From NCBI GenBank assembly GCA_021325495.1, contig JAJPGZ010000002.1:496001-560000 (forward strand): 64,000 bases of DNA, in the 5' to 3' direction. The notes under the pieces were generated by a model. That model made no database searches. It was not told where the DNA came from and worked only from the letters and a program-made list of their open reading frames with translations. The position numbers were made by a program, and so were the translations under genes. The first letter of the stretch is position 1. Each line of letters begins with the position of its first letter. Shown here piece after piece: positions 27,244-36,500 of the stretch. The DNA is from Spartobacteria bacterium (GTDB lineage: Bacteria > Verrucomicrobiota > Verrucomicrobiia > Chthoniobacterales > UBA10450).

Positions 27244-28409
27244 TCGGCGAAGCGATAAACGCGGGGCGCGAATTTCTTTTTCGTGTCGAGCAAGATCGAC
27301 AACGTCATATAAACGCCGGCGATGATGACTAACGACCAGATCCAGGCGAAGAATCCGCGCCCGGCGTAATGCCAGACGGCGGCGCTGACGACGCAGGTGA
27401 ACGCCATCGGCAGCATGAATTTCCAGGCGAAGTTCATCACTTGATCGACGCGTGTGCGCGGAAGCGTGCCGCGGGCCCAGACGAATACGAAGAGCAAGAT
27501 CGACAACTTCCCGAAGAACCAAATGTAACTCGGAACAAATCGTAAGATCGACAATGGCGCGTGCCAGCCGCCGAGGAACAACGTGACCGCGAGTCCGCTG
27601 ATGGCGAACATGCCGAAATATTCCGCCAGAAAAAACGTCGCGTATTTGAATCCGGAATATTCGGTCATGTGCCCGGCGACGATCTCCGATTCGCCTTCCG
27701 GAACATCAAACGGTGTGCGGTTCGATTCGACCAGGCCGCTCGTGAAAAACAAAAGGAACGCGGCCAGTCCCCACGGCGTAAAAACGAACCAGTATTTCGA
27801 TTGCGCCGCGACGATTTGATCGGGCGAAAGCGAACCGACGATCATGACGACCGGCAGCGTGGTGATGATGAGCGGAAGTTCGTAGCTGACCATCTGCGCG
27901 ATCGCGCGCATCGCGCCGAGCATGGAGAATTTGTTGTTGCTGCCCCAGCCGGCCATGAAAACGGCGAGCTCCGTTGTCGATCCAATGGCGAAGAAAAACA
28001 AAATACCGCCGTCGATCGACAACGGCGTCATATTTCGGCCGTAGGGAATGATGCCAAGGGTGAGCATCGCGACCGCTGCTATTATAATAGGCGCGAGGAA
28101 ATGGACGACCTTGTCCGCACGCGCCGGCACGATGTCTTCCTTGATCAACATTTTGATGCCGTCGGCGACCGGCTGAAGCAAACCGAATGGGCCGACACGG
28201 TTCGGGCCATAGCGATTTTGCATGCGACCGAGAATTTTTCGCTCCAGCACCGACATCGCCGCGAAAAGCGTGAGGAAAACGATGAGGACGCCGGAGATGT
28301 TGAGGAGCGCGGAGACGAACGACGCGATCAGGTCGTGGCCCGGCGGCAAAAAGTGCATGATCCACACCTTCAGCCGAACAAAAATTTGATCGACGAATCC
28401 GGTGCTCAC
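27240..28409 (-). CDS. nuoH: NADH-quinone oxidoreductase subunit H
   Basis: 389 residues, eight or nine membrane helices. Typical signatures are ERKILGRMQNRYGPNRVGP, LLQPVADGIKMLIKED, the loop ESNRTPFDVPEGESEIVAGH and EYSGFKYATFFLAEY. The acidic loop shapes the quinone chamber at the NuoBD interface. It is the first gene of the minus-strand complex I operon. It is divergent from nuoA, with 85 bp between starts that must hold both promoters. Confidence 0.97.
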   Translation of the reverse strand: MSTGFVDQIFVRLKVWIMHFLPPGHDLIASFVSALLNISGVLIVFLTLFAAMSVLERKILGRMQNRYGPNRVGPFGLLQPVADGIKMLIKEDIVPARADKVVHFLAPIIIAAVAMLTLGIIPYGRNMTPLSIDGGILFFFAIGSTTELAVFMAGWGSNNKFSMLGAMRAIAQMVSYELPLIITTLPVVMIVGSLSPDQIVAAQSKYWFVFTPWGLAAFLLFFTSGLVESNRTPFDVPEGESEIVAGHMTEYSGFKYATFFLAEYFGMFAISGLAVTLFLGGWHAPLSILRFVPSYIWFFGKLSILLFVFVWARGTLPRTRVDQVMNFAWKFMLPMAFTCVVSAAVWHYAGRGFFAWIWSLVIIAGVYMTLSILLDTKKKFAPRVYRFAE

Positions 28410-28494
28410 TTGCGAGGAAGGAAAGCGGTGAGCGCGGCTTTAATCAAGGAAGAAGCCATGGATACGCCGGTTGCAATCGTGTAGAAGTAAACCT

Positions 28495-28869
28495 GTGAGC
28501 TTGCATCCGTATTTCGAGATCGTCGTGTTCGTCGGCGTGGCGCTGATCTTTCCGGTCATGCCGCTGATTCTCGCGTGGATGTGGCGAAGATTTTTCCAGC
28601 CGCCGAAACCGGGTGCGGCCAAAAACGCAACTTATGAATGCGGCATGGAGTCGTTAGGTGAAGCGCAGATTCAATTCCGCTCCCAATATTATCTCTACGC
28701 CATCATTTTTTTGATCTTCGATGTCGAAGCGGTCTTTCTCGTGCCGTTCGCGGTCGCGTTCACCGGATTGCCGGTCGGCGCGTTCTTGTCGATCTTAGTG
28801 TTCCTCTTGTTGCTGATCGAAGGACTGGTTTGGGCTTGGGGAAAAGGTTGTTTAAATTGGGCGAAGTAA
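28495..28869 (+). CDS. nuoA: NADH-quinone oxidoreductase subunit A
   Basis: 124 residues from a GTG at 28495 (reads [19 protein letters not shown]). The in-frame ATG at 28471 would add eight polar residues and is less likely. It has three membrane helices and the conserved loop [20 protein letters not shown], in which the Cys sits in the TMH1-2 loop facing the quinone site. [13 protein letters not shown] is also conserved. It overlaps nuoB by one base and begins the nuoABCDI operon. Confidence 0.95.
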   Translation: MSLHPYFEIVVFVGVALIFPVMPLILAWMWRRFFQPPKPGAAKNATYECGMESLGEAQIQFRSQYYLYAIIFLIFDVEAVFLVPFAVAFTGLPVGAFLSILVFLLLLIEGLVWAWGKGCLNWAK

Positions 28870-29492
28870 TGGGCGACGAAATCGACGAGGGATTGCGCAG
28901 CGAATTGCAGCGACAAGGCATTTGGGTCACGTCGATGCAGGAGCTTTACAATTGGGGCCGCAAAAATTCGATCTGGCCTTTGCAATTTGGTCTGGCGTGT
29001 TGCGCGATCGAAATGATCGCGACCGCGGCCTCGCGTTACGACATCGCGCGGTTCGGAGCTGAAGTTTTCCGCCCATCGCCGCGCCAGGCGGATCTGATGA
29101 TTGTCGCCGGCACGGTGACGAAGAAAATGGCGCCGCAAATCGTCAGGCTCTACAACCAGATGCCGGACCCGAAGTACGTGATCGCGATGGGCGCGTGCGC
29201 GATTTCCGGCGGACCATTCAAGCAAGGTTACAACGTGCTCAAGGGAATCGACCGGTACATTCCAGTGGACGTTTACATTCCCGGTTGTCCGCCGCGGCCG
29301 GAAGCGCTGCTGCACGCGTTCATGGAATTGCAGCGCAAGATCGACAATCAAAAGCTGAGCGGGCCTAACAAGTCCGACCATCTCGATCGGGAACACCCGA
29401 GCGAGTATCCGGTGCCCGCATTCGGCAAACATGATTTGGTGCCGCGGGCGAATCCGGATGTGTTTCGTCCGCCGCAGATCGAGCGCGTTTGA
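28869..29492 (+). CDS. nuoB: NADH-quinone oxidoreductase subunit B
   Basis: 207 residues from ATG 28869, fused to the nuoA stop as TAATG. It holds the N2 [4Fe-4S] cluster. Ligands are visible as the tandem cysteines in [10 protein letters not shown], then MGACAISGG and [28 protein letters not shown] is also conserved. The C-terminal tail from about residue 160 is polar and Pro-rich, a little longer than average. It passes electrons to quinone together with NuoD. Confidence 0.97.
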   Translation: MGDEIDEGLRSELQRQGIWVTSMQELYNWGRKNSIWPLQFGLACCAIEMIATAASRYDIARFGAEVFRPSPRQADLMIVAGTVTKKMAPQIVRLYNQMPDPKYVIAMGACAISGGPFKQGYNVLKGIDRYIPVDVYIPGCPPRPEALLHAFMELQRKIDNQKLSGPNKSDHLDREHPSEYPVPAFGKHDLVPRANPDVFRPPQIERV

Positions 29493-30139
29493 TGGAAACG
29501 CTCGAGCAAATCAAAAAGCGCATCGAGGCCGCCGTGCCCGGCGCGAAGATCGACATCGTCAACAACGGCAGTCCGTCCGCGCAACATTCACTTAAGATCG
29601 ACAATGAACATGCGCGCGATGTGGCGAGATTTTTGCGCGACGATCCGGCGCTTCGTTTCGACTTCTGCTCGAACGTGACCGGCGTTGATTGGCTCGATCG
29701 CGTGATCAAGAAAACGGTGAAGACGAAGCAGGTGGTCGACGGCGTTGAGAAAGATGTCGATCTAACGAGTGAAGAAAAAATTCCCGGTTATCTCGAAGCG
29801 GTTTATCACCTGTTCTCGATCGCCCACAAACACGGGCCGGTCATCATTCGAATGCAGACCGGGCGGGCGAACGCGCAGTTGTCATCGCTCACGCCGATCT
29901 GGCGCAGCGCCGAATTGCAAGAGCGCGAAATTTTCGATCTCTACGGAATCAAATTCGAAGGTCATCCCGATCTGCGGCGCATTTTGATGTGGGACGAGTT
30001 TGAAGATTTTCCGATGCGGAAAGATTATCGGCCGCCGGACGATTTCGAATGGGAGCCGACGCCGCACGACGACGTGCTCGAGCGGGCGAAGCAACATTAC
30101 CCGGCGCGGCCGACTGAAACTGAACTCAAGCCTTCCTGA
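29492..30139 (+). CDS. nuoC: NADH-quinone oxidoreductase subunit C
   Basis: 215 residues from ATG 29492, overlapping the nuoB stop by one base. The 30-kDa-subunit core is visible: RFDFCSNVTGVDWLDR, LEAVYHLFSIAHKHGPVIIR, WRSAELQEREIFDLYGIKFEGHPDLRRILMW (seen as WRSAELQEREIFDLYGI and GHPDLRRILM) and MRKDYRPP. It is not fused to NuoD, unlike in enterobacteria. Three AAGATCGACA/TGTCGATCT-type motifs lie within its coding sequence. Confidence 0.96.
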   Translation: METLEQIKKRIEAAVPGAKIDIVNNGSPSAQHSLKIDNEHARDVARFLRDDPALRFDFCSNVTGVDWLDRVIKKTVKTKQVVDGVEKDVDLTSEEKIPGYLEAVYHLFSIAHKHGPVIIRMQTGRANAQLSSLTPIWRSAELQEREIFDLYGIKFEGHPDLRRILMWDEFEDFPMRKDYRPPDDFEWEPTPHDDVLERAKQHYPARPTETELKPS

Positions 30140-30141
30140 CC

Positions 30142-30236
30142 TGTCATGTTGAGCGAAGCGAAACATCTCCGGCCATTTTCAGAATCCAAGAAGGTCGGAA
30201 ATAGTCAGAGATCCTTCGCTTGCGCTCAGGATGACA
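30142..30236. repeat. 95-bp imperfect inverted repeat between nuoC and nuoD
   Basis: The left arm TGTCATGTTGAGCGAAGCGA (from 30142) is inverted in the right arm (from about 30208), which holds CTTCGC, GCGCTCAGGATGACA and ends at 30236. The loop is about 35 bp. Repeats with the core TGTCAT..TTGAGCGAAGCGAA are known in many unrelated bacterial genomes as dispersed non-coding units. It fills the whole nuoC-nuoD gap. Confidence 0.85.
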
Positions 30237-30243
30237 ATTTAAG

Positions 30244-31404
30244 ATGAGCGCGACAAGTTCTCAGGAATTGGAGCAGGCGCCGCCGCGGATGAGCTCGCGG
30301 CTCGAAGGCGAGTTAATGGAAGTGTCGTTAGGCCCGCAGCATCCGTCCACGCACGGCGTCTTTCGCATGAACGTCGCGCTCGAGGGCGAGATCGTGCGCA
30401 AATTGAAACCGGTATTCGGATATTTGCATCGCAATCACGAACAGATCGGCGAGAGCGCGGGTTACTTGCAGGCGATGCCGTACACGGACCGGCTCGATTA
30501 CTTTTGCTCGATGACGAACAACTGGGCTTATGCGCTCAGTGTCGAAAAGCTCGCGGGCATTGAAGTGCCGGAACGCGCGGAATATTTGAGAATTATTCTG
30601 GCGGAGCTGACGCGGCTGCAAAATCACACGTCGTTGTTAGGGTTTTTGTTGAGCGACATGGGCGCGTGGGGCACACCGCTAATGTATGCGTTTCGCGAGC
30701 GCGAAAAGATTTTGGATTTGTTCGAATCGCTTTCCGGCGCGCGCATGATGTGCGATTACATGCGCTTTGGCGGGTGCCGCGTGGATGCGAATGACGATTG
30801 GATCGCGGGCGCAAAGAAGATTGTCGATCTTTTCCCGAAGTTTCTCGACGAGTTCGAAGATCTGATTTTGCAAAACGAGATCGTGATCGCGCGCACGCAG
30901 CACGTCGGCAAACTTTCACCCGAGCTCGCGATTAGCGCCGGCATCACCGGACCGATGTTGCGCGCGTCCGGCGTGAATTACGACATTCGCAAGATCGACA
31001 AGTACGGATTCTATCCGCGCTTTAAATTTCGGGTTCCGTTAGGCGATCACGGCGACACTTACGATCGTTTGATGATGCGCGCGCTCGAAATGCGAGAGTC
31101 GTTGTCGATCTTGCAACAAGCATTCGCGCAAATTCAGCCCGGGCCGGTGATGAATCCGAAAGTAAAAATTCGCGCGTTCAAGCCGCCGGTGGGCGAGGCC
31201 TATGGACGAATCGAAGCGCCCAAAGGCGAGCTCGGTTTTTATTTGATCAGCGACGGCAGCGCGAATCCGTATCGTTATCGGGTGCGTCCGCCGAGTTTCA
31301 TCAATCTCACCATTCTCGAAGACATGTGTCTCGGTCACACCGTCGCCGATGTGATGGTGATTCTTGGTTCAATCGATATCGTGATGGGAGAAGTGGACCG
31401 ATGA
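30244..31404 (+). CDS. nuoD: NADH-quinone oxidoreductase subunit D
   Basis: 386 residues. The 49-kDa-subunit signatures are [25 protein letters not shown], the [20 protein letters not shown] stretch that lines the quinone pocket, and [11 protein letters not shown]. The C-terminus [27 protein letters not shown] ends as expected, at an Asp/Arg (shown only as its ending [12 protein letters not shown]). The N-terminus has about 20 extra polar residues. It is preceded by a dispersed repeat instead of direct coupling to nuoC, and overlaps nuoI by 4 bp. Confidence 0.97.
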   Translation: MSATSSQELEQAPPRMSSRLEGELMEVSLGPQHPSTHGVFRMNVALEGEIVRKLKPVFGYLHRNHEQIGESAGYLQAMPYTDRLDYFCSMTNNWAYALSVEKLAGIEVPERAEYLRIILAELTRLQNHTSLLGFLLSDMGAWGTPLMYAFREREKILDLFESLSGARMMCDYMRFGGCRVDANDDWIAGAKKIVDLFPKFLDEFEDLILQNEIVIARTQHVGKLSPELAISAGITGPMLRASGVNYDIRKIDKYGFYPRFKFRVPLGDHGDTYDRLMMRALEMRESLSILQQAFAQIQPGPVMNPKVKIRAFKPPVGEAYGRIEAPKGELGFYLISDGSANPYRYRVRPPSFINLTILEDMCLGHTVADVMVILGSIDIVMGEVDR

Positions 31405-32081
31405 TTGGCGCGGGCATAGCGAAGGGCATGGCGGTAACGCTGCGGAATTTTGTCGGCAGCTATCTGGAAGAGGATCGGCTAACGACGGTGCAATATCCGG
31501 AGGAACGCAATCCGTTGCCGGAAAATTATCGGAACTTCCCGATTTTGATTTTCGACGGGAACGATCCGCATGCCGGACTGCGTTGTGTCGCGTGCAAGAT
31601 TTGCGAGAAGGAATGTCCGCCGCAGTGCATTTACATCACCAAGAGCGAGGACAAGAAACCGGATTACATGGGCAAGCCGCAGTTTTATCCGGCGGTGTTC
31701 GACATCGACATCTCGGTGTGCATGAGCTGTCAGATCTGTGTCGAGGTTTGTCCGTTCGAAGCGATCAAGATGGACAAAGAGTTCGAGCTAAGTAAACGCG
31801 AACGATTCAACGCCCTGCTCGAGCGCAAAGAACAACTGGCCAAGTCTAACGAGTATTATCATCACATTCATCCGGTCGAAGCGGCGCAGGTGGATAAGAA
31901 TCTGGCGGAAGCTGCGGCGGCGGCCGAAGCCAAGAAAAAAGCGGCCGCCGCGGCAACCACAGCAAAAGCATCTTCTGTAGGGGACGCTGTTAGCGTCCCA
32001 GGGAAGCCAGCGGCTTCCCCTACAGCGCAGAGTCTAGGATCGACATCGTCGCCTGGAGTTTCGCCGCCCGCGGCGAACTGA
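31401..32081 (+). CDS. nuoI: NADH-quinone oxidoreductase subunit I with repeat-derived C-terminal tail
   Basis: 226 residues from ATG 31401. Two [4Fe-4S] motifs are visible: [12 protein letters not shown] (about residue 62) and [12 protein letters not shown] (about 110). They hold clusters N6a/N6b that relay electrons to NuoB. After about residue 165 comes an Ala/Lys-rich helix, and from about 192 a tail, [20 protein letters not shown], that is the translation of a 51-bp palindromic element. The core fold ends before that tail, so function is probably intact. It sits after nuoD, where nuoE/F/G often occur; those are missing. Confidence 0.94.
   Translation: MIGAGIAKGMAVTLRNFVGSYLEEDRLTTVQYPEERNPLPENYRNFPILIFDGNDPHAGLRCVACKICEKECPPQCIYITKSEDKKPDYMGKPQFYPAVFDIDISVCMSCQICVEVCPFEAIKMDKEFELSKRERFNALLERKEQLAKSNEYYHHIHPVEAAQVDKNLAEAAAAAEAKKKAAAAATTAKASSVGDAVSVPGKPAASPTAQSLGSTSSPGVSPPAAN
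31975..32025. repeat. 51-bp palindromic repeat, copy 2, inside nuoI
   Basis: Arms CTGTAGGGG (31975) and CCCCTACAG (ending 32025) enclose GGGACGCT..AGCGTCCC and GGGAAGCC..GGCTTCCC. This is the reverse orientation of the copy at 11262-11313. Its 51 bp (17 codons) keep the nuoI frame open. Confidence 0.88.
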
Positions 32082-32110
32082 GAAGTAGATGTCGATCTTG
32101 CGCGAGATCG

Positions 32111-32560
32111 TCAGGCTTCGCGCACGCGAATATCGATCTCGGATTTGAGCGTGCGATGCACCGGGCATTTTCCGGCAATCTCGAGCAGCTTCTGACGCTG
32201 CTCGTTCGTTAGGTCGCCGGTCAATTCGATCTCGGCATCGATGCGATCGAGCATTCCCTCTTTTGTTTCGCAGTCCTCGCAATCTTTCGCGTGAATTCGC
32301 GAGTGCCGCAACGAAACGACGATGTCTTTCAGCGGCCATTTCTTGTTGCGTGCGTACAAACCGACCGTCATCGAAGTGCACGCACCAAGTCCGACGAGCA
32401 GATAATCGTATGGGCCCGGGGCGGCATTACCGCCGCCGAAGTTGACCGGTTCATCGACACGCAAGCGGTGATCGCCGCTGGAAACTTCCTGCAAGAATCC
32501 AGCGGCATTGCCACGGACCACCACATCCGCAGGCTTTGGTTCCATTTGCGGCGCGGACAT
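32111..32560 (-). CDS. OsmC/Ohr-family protein
   Basis: 149 residues from ATG 32560, overlapping the SDR stop. It matches the OsmC fold, with the two redox cysteines in LLVGLGACTSMTVGLYA and IAGKCPVHRTL. Members reduce organic hydroperoxides with thiols. The extra CEDCET in the middle is typical of the YhfA-like or hydrolase-fused subgroup. It is probably cytoplasmic and transcribed with the upstream SDR. Substrate specificity is not determinable here. Confidence 0.9.
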   Translation of the reverse strand: MSAPQMEPKPADVVVRGNAAGFLQEVSSGDHRLRVDEPVNFGGGNAAPGPYDYLLVGLGACTSMTVGLYARNKKWPLKDIVVSLRHSRIHAKDCEDCETKEGMLDRIDAEIELTGDLTNEQRQKLLEIAGKCPVHRTLKSEIDIRVREA

Positions 32561-33318
32561 CACCGCAGACCTCCCGCGATCACCAACGTCTCACCGCTAA
32601 TCCACGACGAATCATCGGAAGCGAAAAACACCGCAGCAGGTGCGATGTCGTCGGGTTCACCAATGCGGCCGAGCGGGGTTTGCGCTTCAGTCATTCTTCG
32701 GAAGTCGCTTCGGTCGAAGTTCGCGGCGCGAAATCCCTCGGTCATGACCATTCCGGGATTGATCGAGTTCACGCGAATTTTTCGCGGGCCGAGTTCTTTT
32801 GCGAGTGTGCGCGTTATGGCATCGACTGCCGCTTTGGTCGCGTTGTAAACAACTGCCGTCGGTGGCGCCAGCGTGCTGGCGAGGGAGCCGATATTGATGA
32901 TGCTGGCGCCGGTCGGCCTCAAATGCTTCAACGCTTGCTGGGTGACGAGCAGCAGGCCGAGCACATTCGTGTCGAAGTGCCGATGAAATTGCTGTTCGGT
33001 CACTTCTTCCAGCGGTTTGAATTCATAAACGCCGGCGTTGTTAACGACGATGTCGATCTTGCCGAACGCCTTCTCTGCGTCCGCGAAAAGTTTTTCGACC
33101 TCCGATCGCTTCGCCACGTTTCCCTGGATTGCGACCGCTTTACCGCCGCGTTTCGTGATTTCATCGACAATCTTCTCCGCATCCAATTTTGACGATGCGT
33201 AATTCACGACGACTGCGGCACCTTCGGCCGCGAATTGTTTCGCGATCCCGGCCCCGATTCCCTTCGCCGCGCCGGTCACCACTGCGACTTTTCCGGTTAA
33301 CTTACCGTTCTTCATCAT
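32560..33318 (-). CDS. short-chain dehydrogenase/reductase, 3-oxoacyl-ACP-reductase-like
   Basis: 252 residues from the ATG at 33318. GGAAAGGAACC lies just before it, and an in-frame ATG at 33351 is less well placed. Classical SDR motifs are the cofactor loop TGAAKGIG, VVNNAGVYEF, the catalytic Ser in INIGSLAS and YNATK (YxxxK), then NSINPGMVMTEG. It would use NAD(P)H to reduce or oxidise a carbonyl/alcohol. The gene pairs with the OsmC gene, and the substrate is unknown. Confidence 0.92.
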   Translation of the reverse strand: MMKNGKLTGKVAVVTGAAKGIGAGIAKQFAAEGAAVVVNYASSKLDAEKIVDEITKRGGKAVAIQGNVAKRSEVEKLFADAEKAFGKIDIVVNNAGVYEFKPLEEVTEQQFHRHFDTNVLGLLLVTQQALKHLRPTGASIINIGSLASTLAPPTAVVYNATKAAVDAITRTLAKELGPRKIRVNSINPGMVMTEGFRAANFDRSDFRRMTEAQTPLGRIGEPDDIAPAAVFFASDDSSWISGETLVIAGGLR

Positions 33319-33376
33319 GGTTCCTTTCCCCGAGAGATCGAGCGCTATCATCCGTTTGTTCTCGTTAGGCCTCGAT

Positions 33377-34963
33377 TCAAGTATTTTTTGAGGATTTTTT
33401 GTCGGCCCGAATTAGCGCCAACGCTGTCGCCGAGCTCGCGAGTGCCAGTATCGCGCCAATTGCCATCACGGTTTTAAACCCTGCGATAAACGATTCCTCG
33501 ATCGCCCTGCGAACTTTTTCGCGTGTCGCAAGATCGACATCGTCCGGCAGAACAATAGCCGCGAGTTTCGTGCGCTGGGATTGCAACGATCGCGCGGTCG
33601 ATTCCGGCAAATTCAATTCGGTAATTCGCCGATCGATTTCAACGTTGAACCCATGAAACATGACAACGCCCAGAACCGCGATGGCGAGTAATCCGGCTGA
33701 TCGCGCAACCGCGTTGTTCACGCCGGAGGCGATGCCATAGCGATTGGGCGCGACCGCAGTCATTACTGTCGTCGTGAGCGGCGCGACGCTGACAGACATG
33801 CCGAGTCCCAGAATAGCGATCGCCGGAAAAAAGCTTGTCCAATAGTTGCCGCCGATTCCCGGCAACATGAAAAGCGTGTAACCGACGGCGGCGATGAGCG
33901 GACCGATAACGAGCGGTAATCTGGCGCCGTAACGCGCCACCAAACCACCGGACCAGCGCGAAAGGACCGACATAAGAAGGATGAACGGCAACAACGCGGC
34001 GCCGGCGGCGGTCGCGGAGTAATGTTGAACTTGAATAAGATTGAGCGGGAGGAAGAAGAGCGTTCCACCGAGTGCGGCGTAGAGAAAAAACGTGAGCAGA
34101 TTCGCTCCCGTAAATGTGGCCGAACGAAATAGCGACGGCGGCAACATCGGTTGCGCGCTGCGAAATTCGACCAGTAGGAATGCGCCGAGAAGTACGACTG
34201 CGACGCTAAGATCGACAATTACTGTCTCGTCGCCAAAATCGAGTCGCGAAGATTCGATCAGTCCGTAAACGAGCGCGCCCAATCCGGTCGCGGCCAGGGT
34301 TGCGCCTAACCAATCGATTGTCGTTTGGTCTCCCTCGACGCTTTCGGCAACGTGCCGCAGCGAAATTAAAATCACGGCCGCGGCGATGGGGAGATTGATG
34401 AAAAATACCGCGCGCCACGAGACATGCTCGATCAACCATCCGCCCAGGACGGGGCCGATCGCGGTGGTGATCGCGCTAAAGCCCGACCACGTTCCGATGG
34501 CGCGTCCGCGTTCCTCTTCCGAAAACGAACTGCTGATGATGGCGAGACTTCCGGGAACGAGCAAGGCCGCGCCCAGACCCTGGAATGCGCGCGCGGCGAT
34601 GAGTTGAACAATGTTTGCTGCGAATCCGCACGCCGCTGAGGCGACGGCGAAGAGTGCGACGCCGATTACAAAAATTCGGCGGCGTCCGTAGTGATCGCCT
34701 AACGACCCGCCGACCAGAAGCAGGGCCGAGAGCAGAAGCGAATACGCTTCGACGACCCATTGCATGTGAAGCGCGGTGGCGTTGAGATTGGTTTGCAGCG
34801 CGGGCAGCGCCACGTTCACGACGGTGCCGTCGATGAACGCCATGCTCGAGGCGAGAATCGTGGCCGCGAGGATCCAGCGCGCCCGTGACTTCGTACATGT
34901 CGATCTTGCAACAGCCGACGAAGATATTTTCGGGTCGCACGGTTCGCGAACGAGCGCCCACAT
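33377..34963 (-). CDS. MFS drug/solute exporter, DHA2 (EmrB/QacA) family
   Basis: 528 residues with about 14 membrane helices. Signatures are the helix 1 motif SSMAFIDGTVVNVALPALQ, the loop 2-3 motif GGSLGDHYGRRRIFVIG, FQGLGAALLVPGSLAII, and motif C around TAIGPVLGGWLIEHVSWRAVF. Such pumps use the proton gradient to expel drugs, bile-type compounds or metabolites. No membrane-fusion partner is adjacent. The specificity is not visible. Confidence 0.92.
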   Translation of the reverse strand: MWALVREPCDPKISSSAVARSTCTKSRARWILAATILASSMAFIDGTVVNVALPALQTNLNATALHMQWVVEAYSLLLSALLLVGGSLGDHYGRRRIFVIGVALFAVASAACGFAANIVQLIAARAFQGLGAALLVPGSLAIISSSFSEEERGRAIGTWSGFSAITTAIGPVLGGWLIEHVSWRAVFFINLPIAAAVILISLRHVAESVEGDQTTIDWLGATLAATGLGALVYGLIESSRLDFGDETVIVDLSVAVVLLGAFLLVEFRSAQPMLPPSLFRSATFTGANLLTFFLYAALGGTLFFLPLNLIQVQHYSATAAGAALLPFILLMSVLSRWSGGLVARYGARLPLVIGPLIAAVGYTLFMLPGIGGNYWTSFFPAIAILGLGMSVSVAPLTTTVMTAVAPNRYGIASGVNNAVARSAGLLAIAVLGVVMFHGFNVEIDRRITELNLPESTARSLQSQRTKLAAIVLPDDVDLATREKVRRAIEESFIAGFKTVMAIGAILALASSATALALIRADKKSSKNT

Positions 34964-34984
34964 CGGCTTGGCGGAATGTCGGAA

Positions 34985-35911
34985 CTAACCGACCAACGCA
35001 GGAGCAATCGATGGCGCGCCTGAATCGATCCACGCCTCGAGCCAACCGGCCACGCGTTCGCCAAATTCCCGCGGTCGCTCCGCGAAAAATCGTTCCGCCA
35101 GTTCGGCGGCGGCGCGTTGGAGATCGGCCTCGCTCACTTCGATGACCGCGAGCAATTTCTGTCCTTCGCGCTGCCAGTCGGATTTGCCTTGTTCCCTGCG
35201 CAAGCGGTCGCCGAGAAAGCTGAGATCGTGCGCGCGGCCGAGCAGATCGCCTAACGAACGCAGATCGTCGCACAAGGTTTCGAGCACGACCGAATTCGTC
35301 GGGCAAAGAATGCGCAATTGTTGCCACAATATTTTGGCGACGCTGCGAAATTCATGGAACGCGGTGGCGGTTTGTTCTTTTCGTGCCGTGGCAAGGCAGC
35401 GCCGCGCCTTTTTATACGTGGTCTGCACCGCGCACCGCAGTTGTTTGCAATCGAAGTGATCGAGCGACCACGCGTCCACCGCCGTGCACGCTTTTTCGAG
35501 AAGCGGAATCGCCTGGGTCTGCCATTCCGCGAACGCGGCCATGAAATTTTCCAGTTCGAGCGCGAGCATGAGCTCGAGTTTGCGGCCGGCGGGACGGTGG
35601 CGGCGTTTCATGATCGTTTCCAGCTCGCGCACGGTTTGCAATCGCACTTCCGCGTCGCGAATGTCGGAGATCAACCTCCCGACATCGCGCAAGCGATGGT
35701 CCTGTTCGCGGAAAAGACCGCGGCCGATCTCATGACGGACGAGGCGCAAGGCGGCGCGCGTTTTTTTTAAATGTTTGCGCGTCTCGTGCGCGGGCGTGTC
35801 GTCAGGTTTTTCCTTGCCGGAAGCAATGGCGATGGCGCGCTCGATTTGTTTGCGACAAATGCGACGAATATTTTCGCCGAGGCTTTGGTCGTGTCGCAGG
35901 GCGTAGCTCAT
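34985..35911 (-). CDS. CHAD-domain protein
   Basis: 308 residues, all alpha-helical in pattern, with the CHAD core of conserved histidines and basic residues: THETRKHLKKTRAALRLVR-like AHETRKHLKKTRAALRLVR at about 41, then LRDVGRLISDIRDAEV and FHEFRSVAKILWQQLR. CHAD domains bind polyphosphate and often accompany CYTH domains. A CYTH gene lies directly upstream. The TGTCGATCTT pair between them overlaps this start codon. Confidence 0.92.
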   Translation of the reverse strand: MSYALRHDQSLGENIRRICRKQIERAIAIASGKEKPDDTPAHETRKHLKKTRAALRLVRHEIGRGLFREQDHRLRDVGRLISDIRDAEVRLQTVRELETIMKRRHRPAGRKLELMLALELENFMAAFAEWQTQAIPLLEKACTAVDAWSLDHFDCKQLRCAVQTTYKKARRCLATARKEQTATAFHEFRSVAKILWQQLRILCPTNSVVLETLCDDLRSLGDLLGRAHDLSFLGDRLRREQGKSDWQREGQKLLAVIEVSEADLQRAAAELAERFFAERPREFGERVAGWLEAWIDSGAPSIAPALVG

Positions 35912-35936
35912 GTCGATCTTAGTAGATGTCGATCTT
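35911..35936 (-). repeat. tandem TGTCGATCTT pair in the CYTH-CHAD junction, 16-bp period
   Basis: Copies at 35911-35920 and 35927-35936. The first touches the CHAD start codon and the second covers the CYTH stop codon, so the entire junction is made of the motif. Confidence 0.9.
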
Positions 35937-36411
35937 ACTCGCGCGCGAGTCGCACATTGCTATAACGCTTTTCGCCCGTGACTTCACGCCCGAACCACGA
36001 CGGCGGTTTAAATTTTCGGCAGCTTTCTTGCGAAGCGAACTCGACCTCCGCCACGACCAGGCCTTGATTGCTGCCGTGGTAAACGTCGATCTCGATCGTG
36101 ACATTTCTCCACGGCACTTCGTAGCGCGTCTTGTGCAGCCGTCGTCCGCGCGTGGCCGGCCATAAGATCGCGAATTGTTTTTCGCTCACTTTAATCTCCC
36201 GTTCTTCGCGCGCGGTGCTGCGGCCGACTTTAAATGTGAGCGATCGCGTCGCCGCCTTTTTGCGCAAGCGCACGTGACGACCTCCAGGTTCGTTCGCGAG
36301 ATAGCCCTGCGCGATGCGGAAATGACGCGAGCGCAAAATTTCCAGCGGTAAACGTTTGATCAAAAACTTTCGCTCGATCTCGCGCGAAGAGACGTGATGT
36401 GGCCGGCGCAT
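35935..36411 (-). CDS. CYTH-domain protein (triphosphate tunnel family)
   Basis: 158 residues. It begins MRRPHHVSSREIERKFLIKR, with the defining ExExK motif (EIERK) on strand 1. Alternating charged residues follow, as in the eight-strand tunnel (HVRLRKKAATRSLTFKVG, EREIKVSEKQF, RYEVPW, IEIDVYHG, VAEVEF). Members hydrolyse triphosphate or thiamine triphosphate, or make cAMP. Pairing with CHAD and the nearby PstS suggests inorganic polyphosphate metabolism. Confidence 0.93.
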   Translation of the reverse strand: MRRPHHVSSREIERKFLIKRLPLEILRSRHFRIAQGYLANEPGGRHVRLRKKAATRSLTFKVGRSTAREEREIKVSEKQFAILWPATRGRRLHKTRYEVPWRNVTIEIDVYHGSNQGLVVAEVEFASQESCRKFKPPSWFGREVTGEKRYSNVRLARE

Positions 36412-36500
36412 CGCTTAACGACTCAATCGCTTCACGCGCAATTCGCCAAGAATTATCTCGCGAACGAAGATGTCGATCTTGCGCACAAGGCGGCCGGATT

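Noticed and set aside
27561-28484. 307-residue plus-strand frame over nuoH
   Set aside because: Antisense to nuoH; very rich in Arg, Asp and Glu with no recognisable domain. The frame ends in the nuoA leader.
28695-29432. 245-residue minus-strand frame over nuoA/nuoB
   Set aside because: Antisense to the strongly conserved nuoB and its cluster ligands.
34476-35327. 283-residue Arg/Ser-rich minus-strand frame
   Set aside because: It overlaps both the MFS exporter and the CHAD gene in another frame and has no domain pattern.
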